A DNA stretch of 64,000 nt, from the NCBI GenBank assembly GCA_038405435.1, contig JBBYHZ010000001.1. One strand, 5' to 3'. The notes under the pieces were generated by a model that did not search any database, had not been told where the DNA came from, and saw nothing but the letters and a program-made list of their open reading frames with translations. The position numbers and the translations under genes were made by a program. The DNA is from Dryocola clanedunensis_A. GTDB lineage: Bacteria > Pseudomonadota > Gammaproteobacteria > Enterobacterales > Enterobacteriaceae. Positions 42,796-50,554 of the stretch are shown here, in pieces (positions within the stretch are counted from its first letter, which is position 1; every line of letters starts with the position of its first letter).

Positions 42796-43380
42796 ATGGA
42801 GCATGATCCCAACCGCAGAATGTTAATCACCGCACTTGCCGGGCTGACGCTGGCGAACGTTTCTTTTGCATCAGCTGCGACCGGAACCGCAAACGTGCAG
42901 GGTAAAAGCCGTGTTCTGGTGGCGTACTTTTCCCGCAGCGGAAATACACGGGTGATTGCGGGCGTCATTCACCGCAGCCTGAATACCGATCTGTTTGAAA
43001 TCGAACCGGCTACGCCTTATCCGGAAGACTATTTTCAGACCGTAGAACAGGCGCAAAATGAGCGTGAGCGGGGAGTAAAACCCGCATTGAAAAATAGCGT
43101 CGCAGATATCTCACGCTACGAGACCCTGTATTTAGGCTTTCCGATCTGGGGGACCAGCGTGCCGCCTGTAGTGCAAACATTTCTCAGCAGCCACAACCTT
43201 GCTGGCAAGTTAATCATCCCCTTCATTACTCACGGTGGCTACGGTAAAGGAGACAGCGACGACATCCTTACCCGTCTTGCCCCGACTGCACGTCGGGAAA
43301 AACCGCTGGTCATTGAATGCGACCAGGAGCGAAGAACCACTGAAACGGTCACCAACTGGTTAGAGACAATACGCAGTTAA
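42796..43380 (+). CDS. Flavodoxin with Tat-type signal
   Basis: A 194-residue flavodoxin-like protein. The FMN phosphate loop is YFSRSGNTR (about 44-52), with FPIWGTSVPPVVQTFL contacting the flavin ring. Ahead of this lies NRRMLITALAGLTLANVSFA, with Arg7-Arg8 followed by a moderately hydrophobic stretch and an Ala-rich cleavage site, consistent with twin-arginine export of a folded FMN protein. It starts 9 bases after the CMD gene with AGGAG. With the exported cupin and CMD proteins it would make a periplasmic redox module. Partners are not known. Confidence 0.8.
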   Translation: MEHDPNRRMLITALAGLTLANVSFASAATGTANVQGKSRVLVAYFSRSGNTRVIAGVIHRSLNTDLFEIEPATPYPEDYFQTVEQAQNERERGVKPALKNSVADISRYETLYLGFPIWGTSVPPVVQTFLSSHNLAGKLIIPFITHGGYGKGDSDDILTRLAPTARREKPLVIECDQERRTTETVTNWLETIRS

Positions 43381-43487
43381 TCGTCCGCATTCATGAGTCT
43401 GCCAAATAAGGGCAATCAGGGGTGCTAAATAATTAACGCGGACAACTCAGATATTATTGAACGGCAAACATAACAGAGGATGTAATC

Positions 43488-44552
43488 TTGAAGACAATCT
43501 TAAAAACGCTGGCCATCTGCGTAATGGCGGGTGGCCTGGTGGCTCAGTCGGTCTATGCCGAGCCGCTGGTCATTCAGGAACAAGGAAGCTTTTCTGCTGG
43601 TGGCACTATCATCACCGCACCAGGAACATTTGATGCGAAAAAGCCGCTGGACTCTGCTGGCCAAACCTACCATGGCGATCATGCTTCTGTGTTCTACCAA
43701 ATCCCCGAGAATCCGCATAAATACCCTATCGTCATGCTGCACGGCGCAGGTCAGTTCTCCCGTACCTGGGAAAGTACCCCGGATGGTCGCGAAGGGTTCC
43801 AGAACATATTCCTGCGTCGCGGGTTCTCAACCTATCTTGTCGATCAGCCACGACGGGGCAGCGCCGGGCGCACGACTGTAGAAGGTACGGTTACGCCAAA
43901 ACCGGATGAACAAATGTGGTTCAACCAGTTCCGCGTTGGCGTGTGGCCAGAGTATTTTAAAGGTGTTCAGTTTTCTCACGACAAAGAAGCGTTGAACCAG
44001 TATTTCCGTCAGATGACCCCGAACACCGGGCCGTTTGATATCAATGTGATCTCTGATGCGATGTCCGCTGTCGTGGATAAATCCGGCCCCGCTATCCTCT
44101 TCACCCACTCTCAGGGTGGCGGACCAGGCTGGTACACGGCGATGAAAAACGACAAGGTCAAAGCCATTGTCGCCTTTGAGCCTGGCAGCAGCTTTGTCTT
44201 CCCGGAAAAAGAACTCCCTGCCCCTATGCCAAGCGCGTTCGACACGCTGAAGGGTGAGCCAGTGCCAATGGCGCAGTTTATGGCTCTGACCAAAATCCCG
44301 ATTCTGATTATTTACGGCGATAACATCCCGGATAAACCTGTCGCCATGCCCGCGCAGGACAGCTGGCGCGTACGACTGGCGATGGCTCGCGAGTGGCGTG
44401 ACGTGGTGAACAAGCATGGCGGGGATGTGACGGTGACGCATCTGCCTGAAGTGGGAATCAAAGGGAATACCCACTTCCCGTTCTCTGATTTAAATAATGT
44501 GCAGATTGCTGATTTGGTGAGTAAATTTCTGAAGGAAAAAGATCTGCAATAG
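43488..44552 (+). CDS. Exported alpha/beta hydrolase
   Basis: A 354-residue hydrolase with a Sec signal (MKTILKTLAICVMAGGLVAQSVYA, cleaved near residue 24). The fold is clear: oxyanion HG (PIVMLHGAGQFSRTWES), nucleophile elbow FTHSQGGGPGW with Ser, an acid near LIIYGDNIPD, and His in GNTHFPFSD. The start is TTG with a good AGAGGA site 8 bases upstream. It follows the flavodoxin gene by about 107 bases in the same direction and ends at a long perfect palindrome. It is not similar to the Cys-type hydrolase at 38014. The substrate is unknown. Confidence 0.82.
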   Translation: MKTILKTLAICVMAGGLVAQSVYAEPLVIQEQGSFSAGGTIITAPGTFDAKKPLDSAGQTYHGDHASVFYQIPENPHKYPIVMLHGAGQFSRTWESTPDGREGFQNIFLRRGFSTYLVDQPRRGSAGRTTVEGTVTPKPDEQMWFNQFRVGVWPEYFKGVQFSHDKEALNQYFRQMTPNTGPFDINVISDAMSAVVDKSGPAILFTHSQGGGPGWYTAMKNDKVKAIVAFEPGSSFVFPEKELPAPMPSAFDTLKGEPVPMAQFMALTKIPILIIYGDNIPDKPVAMPAQDSWRVRLAMAREWRDVVNKHGGDVTVTHLPEVGIKGNTHFPFSDLNNVQIADLVSKFLKEKDLQ

Positions 44553-44562
44553 GAAGAGCCAG

Positions 44563-44592
44563 TATTGAGCCTTCATTAATGAAGGCTCAATA
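44563..44592. terminator. 30-base perfect palindrome after the hydrolase gene
   Basis: TATTGAGCCTTCATT followed by its exact complement. It begins 10 bases after the hydrolase stop. There is no U-tract, but the hairpin is strong and is likely the 3' end of the cupin-to-hydrolase transcript. Confidence 0.6.
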
Positions 44593-44648
44593 TAAAAGAG
44601 GGGGCAGCATTTTTGATCCTGACGAGATGAGCACAGTATTCATTCCGA

Positions 44649-45449
44649 TTACTGGCTGTGACGCGCTAGAATGGCTGATACGAATTCACCAATTACAGCA
44701 CTGTTTGCAGCAATACGCTGCTCAAAACATTTTGTCCCCGGTGTTTCAGTTGTGGCTGCCACAGGTACACCGAGAGAGACCAACCAGCTTTCAAAGGATG
44801 AATCCCGTTGGTTATAAATAATTCCATCCCGACATTGGCAGCCATCAACTTCACCATCAGGATGAGTTGAAAAAAAAACTGCTAAAGAGTCTCGAAGCTT
44901 CAGGGAAAAATCGCCTGGCAGAGCACCCGCTTCAAATGTGTAGACATAGGACTGTGTTGCAGGAAGATCCTCATGGCAGCACAAAACACCATCTCTGGCT
45001 GACAAAAAAATAAGCTTTTGATTTTTTAGTAATATCTTACCTTCGGATGAGGGTAATTCCTTACCTGGAGTAAAGCCACGATTGGGATTTTCTCCTGCCA
45101 GATTCAGGCGCTGACCTAGACTTGTGCCACTGAAGTTAACAACGGGTAGAAAGCTCAGAGCAATTGTATCCAGCAATTGCGGTGAGTTATTTTGTAGAAA
45201 ATCCAGGATACCCCATGGTCCGGCAGGCTCTTCCCCATGAAAGCCGGAAGCGATGAGTGCATGAGGTAAAGTGTGATCGTTTCCCTTTGCCTGAAGGAGA
45301 GTGATTTTAGCATCATCATTTTGCCCCAAAGATACCTCTTTAAAGCCCCAGCGCATGCTCTCTTCCTTCAGCAATTGCTGTAATAGCGCGATATCATTGC
45401 TCTGACTGTTCATCGATTTCAGAGGCCAGATATGTTGTTTTTTTATCAT
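44649..45449 (-). CDS. M14-type zinc carboxypeptidase-like protein
   Basis: A 266-residue soluble protein of the M14/succinylglutamate-desuccinylase type. The zinc motif HxxE is in SGFHGEEPAG (His71, Glu74), the third ligand is probably His159 (CCHEDLP), the substrate Arg is in ENPNRGF, and a late Glu sits in TTETPG. I chose the ATG at 45449 with GGGGA upstream; a GTG six codons earlier is weaker. No signal peptide is seen, so it is cytoplasmic. The gene is more AT-rich than its neighbours and stands alone. Substrate unknown; MpaA-like peptide trimming is possible. Confidence 0.7.
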   Translation of the reverse strand: MIKKQHIWPLKSMNSQSNDIALLQQLLKEESMRWGFKEVSLGQNDDAKITLLQAKGNDHTLPHALIASGFHGEEPAGPWGILDFLQNNSPQLLDTIALSFLPVVNFSGTSLGQRLNLAGENPNRGFTPGKELPSSEGKILLKNQKLIFLSARDGVLCCHEDLPATQSYVYTFEAGALPGDFSLKLRDSLAVFFSTHPDGEVDGCQCRDGIIYNQRDSSFESWLVSLGVPVAATTETPGTKCFEQRIAANSAVIGEFVSAILARHSQ

Positions 45450-45746
45450 TTCATCCCCGTTTATCACGTTCTGAAAAACAGTCTGCTCCCACAGGGCAGT
45501 ACCCGCCGCCGCCCCGCATAGAACAGTATTAACATTCGGTATTATTTGCCATAAACATCAAAATCAAAATATTTTTTGCTAATTCATTGTATGTACCCTC
45601 TGCGCGCATCACGACAAGTGCTTTATCAAAAGTGGCTTTGAGCTCAGTATCACTCCAATGGTAATGAGATTTATTATCACAAAAGGTTTGCAATATAAAT
45701 CATAAGATGTATTTTAGATACATGTTTATAGTTATTGGAGTCATAA

Positions 45747-46088
45747 ATGAGCCATCACAGAATCCCTAAAAACTGGACAATCAAACGTTCAACCCCCTTT
45801 TTTACAAAAGAAAATGTTCCTGCAGCACTCCTGAGCCATCACAACACCGCAGCCAGTGTTTTTGGCCAGCTTTGTGTGATGGAAGGTACAGTTACTTACT
45901 ACGGCTTTGCGAATGAAGATGCGGCAGAACCAGAAGTAAAAGTAGTGATTAAAGCAGGTTGCTTTGCGACCAGTCCACCGCAGTACTGGCACAGAATCGA
46001 GCTAACTGAAGACGCACAGTTTAATATCAATTTCTGGGCCGAACCGTCATTCTCAGGTGAGGAAGTTTACAGCGCTAAAAAAGCATAA
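45747..46088 (+). CDS. DUF1971 protein, YeaR/TehB N-domain-like
   Basis: A 113-residue small beta-barrel protein of the YeaR family. Conserved positions are readable: RSTPFFTKENVPAALLSHHNT, the GTVTYYGFANEDAAEPEVKV strand pair, and SPPQYWHRIELTEDAQFNI. In E. coli, yeaR is nitrate/nitric-oxide induced (NarL, NsrR) and the same domain is fused to the tellurite protein TehB in some bacteria. A GGAG site precedes the ATG. It stands alone. The local signal is unknown. Confidence 0.82.
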   Translation: MSHHRIPKNWTIKRSTPFFTKENVPAALLSHHNTAASVFGQLCVMEGTVTYYGFANEDAAEPEVKVVIKAGCFATSPPQYWHRIELTEDAQFNINFWAEPSFSGEEVYSAKKA

Positions 46089-46095
46089 ACACAAT

Positions 46096-46121
46096 GCTCC
46101 CTTATAAGCAAATAAGGGAGC
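46096..46121. terminator. Hairpin after the DUF1971 gene
   Basis: GCTCCCTTAT and ATAAGGGAGC form a perfect 10-bp stem with a 6-base loop, 7 bases past the stop codon. There is no U-tract. Confidence 0.5.
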
Positions 46122-46145
46122 CCATCCAGGTAAGATAATAGAATC

Positions 46146-46319
46146 ATGATGAATTTATTCAGGCAGCATTTAACAATGGTCGATTATGGCGAGCAGGAAT
46201 TATGTGGAGAGAAACACTTACTGCATGTCGCTGAATATCAGGAATACATTTCCTGCAACGCACCGTTTTGCTCGGACATAATCAACGATCGGCTCGATGA
46301 CCCTACATCGGTAAACTAA
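46146..46319 (+). CDS. Possible 57-residue small protein
   Basis: An ORF starting MMNLFRQHLTMVDYGEQELC and ending in an acidic DRLDDPTSVN. It has three Cys and no membrane segment. The ribosome site is poor. It could be the remnant of a longer gene; I do not recognise it. The remaining DNA to 46594 shows no further gene. Confidence 0.25.
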   Translation: MMNLFRQHLTMVDYGEQELCGEKHLLHVAEYQEYISCNAPFCSDIINDRLDDPTSVN

Positions 46320-46594
46320 TAGAGATCTTTCTATGAAAACACGTATCGAGTTAATTCGGGGTACGCGTGCCCGATAGAACTGACGAACGCGGTGGTGAAT
46401 ATTTTTGGGCGCTGATCAGAACTTCTCTGACCTCATCAGGAATGGGCTTACCCCCACCTTCTGGCAAAAAGCCGACGATTCGTCCCCTTCCAAATTAATG
46501 AACACATCTAATAAACCCTAGCTAATTACCCCATCTAATCGAATAAATCACTTTGCGTTATGCTTTTCCTACACAACAGCTGAAGGATAATGTC

Positions 46595-47446
46595 ATGCAA
46601 ACTGTAAAACTGAACAACGGTATAGAAATGCCCCTGCTGGGCTTTGGTGTCTTCCAGATGACGGATGCCGCGGAATGCGAAAGAGCCGTTATTGATGCCA
46701 TCGATACGGGATATCGCCTGATCGATACCGCTGCGTCTTATCAGAATGAAACCCAGGTCGGGAACGCACTGAAACAAAGCGGTATCGCCCGTGACGAACT
46801 GTTTGTAACTACCAAACTGTGGTTGCAGGATACAAATTATGAAGGCGCGAAAGCACAGTTCGAACGCTCCCTGAATCGACTGCAACTTGATTACGTTGAC
46901 CTGTATCTGATTCACCAGCCTTACGGCGATGTCCATGGGGCATGGCGTGCTATGGAAGAACTGCAACAGGCAGGCAAAATTCGCGCCATTGGCGTCAGCA
47001 ACTTCCATCCAGACCGACTGGCCGACCTTATCGCCTTCAACAAGGTTGCCCCTGCGGTAAACCAGATTGAAGTTAACCCCTTCAATCAGCAGCTGCATGC
47101 CGTTCCATGGAATCAAAGCCGTGGCATTCAGCCGGAAGCCTGGGCACCGTTTGCTGAAGGTAGAAATGGCCTGTTCCAGCATCCCGTGTTAACGACAATT
47201 GGCCAGAAATACGGCAAAAGCGTAGGTCAGATTGTGCTGCGTTGGATCTTCCAGCGAGGCATCGTTTCACTGGCGAAATCGGTGCGCAAAGAACGCATGG
47301 AAGAGAACATCAACATTCTCGATTTTGAACTCAGCCCTGAAGATATGCTGCAGATTGCCGCCCTCGACACCGCAACCAGCGCCTTCTTCTCTCACCGCGA
47401 CCCGGCGATGGTGGAATGGCTGACTGGCCGCAAACTTGATGTTTAA
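46595..47446 (+). CDS. Aldo/keto reductase (AKR5-like, DkgA/YtbE type)
   Basis: A 283-residue NADPH-dependent reductase. The tetrad is complete: Asp44 and Tyr49 (RLIDTAASYQNE), Lys74 (VTTKLW) and His107 (YLIHQPYGD). Cofactor phrases QIEVNPFNQQ and SLAKSVRKERMEEN are present, the latter replacing the more usual IPKS. The ATG at 46595 has AAGGA. It reduces aldehydes or ketones, probably small reactive carbonyls. A 5' fragment of a second, different aldo/keto reductase follows, and a LysR gene converges. Confidence 0.9.
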   Translation: MQTVKLNNGIEMPLLGFGVFQMTDAAECERAVIDAIDTGYRLIDTAASYQNETQVGNALKQSGIARDELFVTTKLWLQDTNYEGAKAQFERSLNRLQLDYVDLYLIHQPYGDVHGAWRAMEELQQAGKIRAIGVSNFHPDRLADLIAFNKVAPAVNQIEVNPFNQQLHAVPWNQSRGIQPEAWAPFAEGRNGLFQHPVLTTIGQKYGKSVGQIVLRWIFQRGIVSLAKSVRKERMEENINILDFELSPEDMLQIAALDTATSAFFSHRDPAMVEWLTGRKLDV

Positions 47447-47472
47447 GTCGCGATAAAAGAGGTATTCATTCA

Positions 47473-47595
47473 ATGCAAAAACGTTATCTGGGTCAATCCC
47501 GACTCGAAGTCTCCGCGCCTGGGCTCGGCTGCATGGGCTTAAGCCACGGCTATGGCCCGGCGACCGATACTCTCCTGAGCACCAGGCTCGAGTAG
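47473..47595 (+). pseudogene. 5' remnant of a second aldo/keto reductase
   Basis: A 40-codon ORF starting MQKRYLGQSRLEVSAPGLGC and then MGLSHGYGPATDT, the N-terminus of a YakC-type aldo/keto reductase of normally about 330 residues. It then runs into a stop; the rest of the gene is gone, replaced by the 3' end of a LysR gene. It lies 26 bases after the intact reductase, so the two were once an operon. The original Gly in VSALGLG reads Pro. Confidence 0.75.
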
Positions 47596-47610
47596 GCCGT
47601 TAATACCCGG

Positions 47611-47638
47611 ACGGGTCCGCAGCGAATGGCGGGCCCGT
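47611..47638. terminator. Hairpin between the reductase remnant and the LysR gene
   Basis: ACGGGTCCGC and GCGGGCCCGT form a 10-bp stem (one G-T pair) with an 8-base loop, followed by TATT. It lies at the meeting point of two converging transcripts and probably stops both. Confidence 0.55.
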
Positions 47639-48531
47639 TATTCCTGATAGCGAAGTGCATCGATCATCAGCGCAAAAGCGGGCGGATGCTGCTTACGGCT
47701 CGGGTAGTAGAGGTAATATCCGGGGAAAGATGGGCACCAGTCCTGCAAAACCTGAATAAGCTCTCCTGACTTTATATAATCCTGCACCCTGTCTTCAGGT
47801 ATACAGGCAATGCCAAAACCGGATAACGCCGCATCAATTCTTTCCGCCTGCAGATTAAACGTTACCTGCCCTTCCACTCTGACCCGTAACGGTTTCCCAT
47901 CCTTCTCAAACTCCCAGTGGTAAAGTCCACCGGCAGTCGGCAGGCGCATATTGATACACCGATGATTTTGTAGCTCGTGGGGCGTTTCGGGCGCGGTGTT
48001 CGCAGCGAAATAAGACGGTGCACCCACCACTGCCATTCTCATATCCGGCCCAATTCTTACCGCAATCATGTCCTTATCCACGCTTTCGCCCAGGCGGATC
48101 CCGGCATCAAAACGCCCCTCAACAATATCGACAAAGCCGTTATCAACCACCAGTTCGAGATTAATTTCCGGATATTCCCTGAGGAAAGGTTTTAGCTTCG
48201 GCCATACCAGACTTCGCGCGGCATGCTCCCCGGCAGATAAACGGATATTGCCGGAGGCGGTGCCGTTCAGTTGAACAAGCGATTCCAGCTCCTGCTCAAG
48301 ATCGGCAATACGCGGTTCAAGGCAGGCAATAATTCTCTCACCGGCTTCTGTAGGGGCAACGCTTCGGGTCGTGCGGGTCAGAAGGCGGATATTCAGCCTT
48401 TCCTCCAGGGCCTTCATCGCGTGGCTGAGTGCAGACTGAGAAACGCCCAGTTTACCCGCTGCTTTGGTAAAACTTCGCTCCCTCGCTACCACAAGAAATA
48501 TTTGCAGTTCGTTGAAGTTTTCTTTGAGCAT
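47638..48531 (-). CDS. LysR-family transcriptional regulator
   Basis: A 297-residue LysR-type regulator: winged helix (about 6-66; FTKAAGKLGVSQSALSHAMKAL) and effector-binding domain with the end phrase SFPGYYLYYPSRKQHPPAFA, common in the clade that controls quinone/aldehyde reductase genes. I chose the ATG at 48531, which gives the usual N-terminus MLKENFNELQIFLVV. It is divergent from a nucleotide-sugar-epimerase-like gene. The palindrome ATGAA-N5-TTCAT in between (48573) is a likely autoregulatory site, and similar copies flank the MFS gene 11 kb away. Confidence 0.85.
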   Translation of the reverse strand: MLKENFNELQIFLVVARERSFTKAAGKLGVSQSALSHAMKALEERLNIRLLTRTTRSVAPTEAGERIIACLEPRIADLEQELESLVQLNGTASGNIRLSAGEHAARSLVWPKLKPFLREYPEINLELVVDNGFVDIVEGRFDAGIRLGESVDKDMIAVRIGPDMRMAVVGAPSYFAANTAPETPHELQNHRCINMRLPTAGGLYHWEFEKDGKPLRVRVEGQVTFNLQAERIDAALSGFGIACIPEDRVQDYIKSGELIQVLQDWCPSFPGYYLYYPSRKQHPPAFALMIDALRYQE

Positions 48532-48572
48532 CGGTGATTTCCTTATAGAGGCATTCCCTTCATCGCACACTC

Positions 48573-48589
48573 ATGAAGGGTGTTCATAG
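48573..48589. promoter_or_regulatory. LysR-type palindrome in the divergent promoter
   Basis: ATGAAGGGTGTTCATAG contains ATGAA-N5-TTCAT and fits T-N11-A. It lies 42 bases from the LysR start and about 90 from the divergent oxidoreductase start. Confidence 0.5.
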
Positions 48590-48679
48590 GCACAATCATT
48601 TTAGCCCTATTACTGACAATAATGATAATTGATATTCTGACCGTATCGAAAATAAGTCCGAATTATCAGAAGATTTATC

Positions 48680-49471
48680 ATGAAAATACTCGTTGCAGGA
48701 GCGACAGGAAGTATTGGTCTTCATGTCGTGAATACCGCTATAGAAATGGGCCATCATCCCGTCGCGCTGGTCAGAAATAAACGCAAAGTAAAATATCTTC
48801 CTCGTGGAACGGATGTTTTTTACGGCGATGTTTCAGTGCCTGAAACACTTACCGATTTGCCGAAAGATATTGATGCCATCATCTTCACTCTCGGTTCCGA
48901 TGGCCAGGGGCGTATTGGGGCCAGAGCGATAGATTACGGCGGTGTACGTAACATTTTACGACTATTCAGGGATACGCCTGTACGCATCGGCTTAATGACC
49001 ACGATTGGCGTGACTGAACGGCTCAGCACCTGGAATCAACGCACTGAGGTTCATGACTGGAAAAGACGTGCCGAACGTCTGGTCAGGGCCAGTGGTCATC
49101 CCTATACCATCGTCAGGCCCGGCTGGTTCGATTACAACAATGATGATGAACACAGAATCGTTATGCTTCAGGGAGATCGTCGCCATGCCGGAACACCGGA
49201 AGATGGTGTGATATCCCGAGAGCAAATCGCCCAAGTTTTGGTCAGTGCCCTGACCAACGACGAGGCAAAAAATAAAACGTTCGAGCTGGTGGCTGAGCGA
49301 GGCGAAGCACAGCAGGATCTTACCCTACTGTTTGCAGACCTGCAGACTGATGATCCACAAAAAAATGAAGGAGTTCTGGACATAGACAATATGCCTCTGC
49401 GTGAAGAACCTGAGTGCATTATTAACGAGCTGAACCTGTATTCAAAAAAATTAACCAATCTACAACCCTGA
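48680..49471 (+). CDS. NAD(P)-binding NmrA/SDR-a5-like oxidoreductase
   Basis: A 263-residue atypical short-chain dehydrogenase. The N-terminal dinucleotide site is ILVAGATGSIGLHV (3-16), with RNKRKV after the second strand suggesting NADP(H). The catalytic Tyr-x3-Lys is not evident, as in NmrA and quinone-reductase relatives such as QorB; PYTIVRPGWFDYNN is typical of that group. It is divergent from a LysR gene that probably controls it. A CusR-type palindrome overlaps its final codons and serves the next gene. Substrate unknown. Confidence 0.8.
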   Translation: MKILVAGATGSIGLHVVNTAIEMGHHPVALVRNKRKVKYLPRGTDVFYGDVSVPETLTDLPKDIDAIIFTLGSDGQGRIGARAIDYGGVRNILRLFRDTPVRIGLMTTIGVTERLSTWNQRTEVHDWKRRAERLVRASGHPYTIVRPGWFDYNNDDEHRIVMLQGDRRHAGTPEDGVISREQIAQVLVSALTNDEAKNKTFELVAERGEAQQDLTLLFADLQTDDPQKNEGVLDIDNMPLREEPECIINELNLYSKKLTNLQP

Positions 49472-49483
49472 CAATTTTGTCAT
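49468..49483. promoter_or_regulatory. CusR-type palindrome before the BhsA-like gene
   Basis: CTGACAATTTTGTCAT differs from the sites at 39207 and 41475 only in the last arm base. It lies 113 bases before the BhsA-like start. Confidence 0.65.
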
Positions 49484-49595
49484 ATAGCGGTCAGCCTCAT
49501 GAAAGCTTAGGTCTGTATATTCAGATATACAGAGGGGGATAGTTCCCCTGATACGTGTCCAGCTTCAAACATATATTTTAAAAGAGGTATTAGAT

Positions 49596-49847
49596 ATGAA
49601 AGCACTACTTATTACTGCATTGGTCATGGGATTTATTTCAATGAATACCGCATCTGCCGCTCAGGAAATTAACCATGCAGATGGGAAAGAAAAGATGGGT
49701 GTAGTCTCAGCCAGCAATGCCTATACGCTTGATGAATTATCTAATGCGCTCTCTCGTAAGGCTGATCAGCAAGGAGCAACGTCATTTAAAATCCTGTCGA
49801 CAACGGGGGATAACAGACTACACGGGGTGGCTGAAATCTATAAGTAA
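49596..49847 (+). CDS. YdgH/BhsA/McbA-like periplasmic protein (DUF1471)
   Basis: An 83-residue small exported protein. The signal peptide is MKALLITALVMGFISMNTASA (cleaved near 21). The mature domain has the DUF1471 features: KMGVVSASNAYTLDELSNALSRKAD, then GATSFKILSTTGDNRLHGVAEIYK. Relatives such as BhsA and McbA are induced by copper, peroxide, acid or chlorine stress and affect surface properties. A GAGG site decides the start. The CusR-type palindrome upstream links it to the two-component system at 39.4-41.5 kb. Confidence 0.87.
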   Translation: MKALLITALVMGFISMNTASAAQEINHADGKEKMGVVSASNAYTLDELSNALSRKADQQGATSFKILSTTGDNRLHGVAEIYK

Positions 49848-49909
49848 ATCAAAATCATCTTGAACAGGTAACCAAATTCACTATGCCACTTCATAATGCC
49901 CCCTTATTT

Positions 49910-50554
49910 TTAACGACGTGTAAGAGCCAACCTTAATCCTAATCCAAAAAATGTAACACCCACAATCCGATCTAAGATTTTCTGCAATCCTCTATTTTGT
50001 GAGACAGCACCAGCGGCGCTACCTGCAAGTGTGGCGAACGTTAAATCAGTCAAGAAAGCGATCAACGCGTAAGTCATCCCTAGGATCAAAAAAGAGGCTG
50101 TGTGGTGCTCGCCTCCAGGTGAAACGAATTGAGGAAAGAAGGAGATAAAGAACAAGAGTACCTTCGGATTGGTTAAAGTTGTGATGAAGCCTTTAGAAAG
50201 AAGATTCGTAAGATTAGCTTTTGTCTTAACTGGTTCAGCTTCGCTGTGAATCGTGGTTTGTTTGGCGAACGTTCCCAAAACCATCTTTCCTCCCAGATAC
50301 ATCAAATAAGCAGCCCCAGCATATTTAATCAATGTAAACATCAGCGGAGATGCAGTTATCAGAGCAGTTAAGCCCACAGCACTTGCCACCGCGTGAGTAC
50401 AACTACCTAAAGCAACGCCTGTAGCCGAAAGAATCCCGGCCCGACGACCATTAGCCACACTTTGACCTATCACGTAGGCCATATCAGGCCCTGGTGTTAC
50501 TGAAAGAAGAAAAACAGACAGGGCAAAAAGCCCAAAGTTTGTTCTGTCCAACAT
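49910..50554 (-). CDS. LysE/RhtB-family amino-acid exporter
   Basis: A 214-residue exporter with six membrane helices. The family signature LLSVTPGPDMAYVIGQSVANG follows the first helix, and FITTLTNPKVLLFFISFFPQF is the second conserved block. I chose the ATG at 50554, with GGAG six bases upstream; ATGs 4 codons earlier or further are possible. Members export homoserine, threonine, leucine or related compounds; the substrate cannot be told. It is the last gene of the accessory region before tRNA-Gly and is more AT-rich than the backbone. Confidence 0.87.
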   Translation of the reverse strand: MLDRTNFGLFALSVFLLSVTPGPDMAYVIGQSVANGRRAGILSATGVALGSCTHAVASAVGLTALITASPLMFTLIKYAGAAYLMYLGGKMVLGTFAKQTTIHSEAEPVKTKANLTNLLSKGFITTLTNPKVLLFFISFFPQFVSPGGEHHTASFLILGMTYALIAFLTDLTFATLAGSAAGAVSQNRGLQKILDRIVGVTFFGLGLRLALTRR

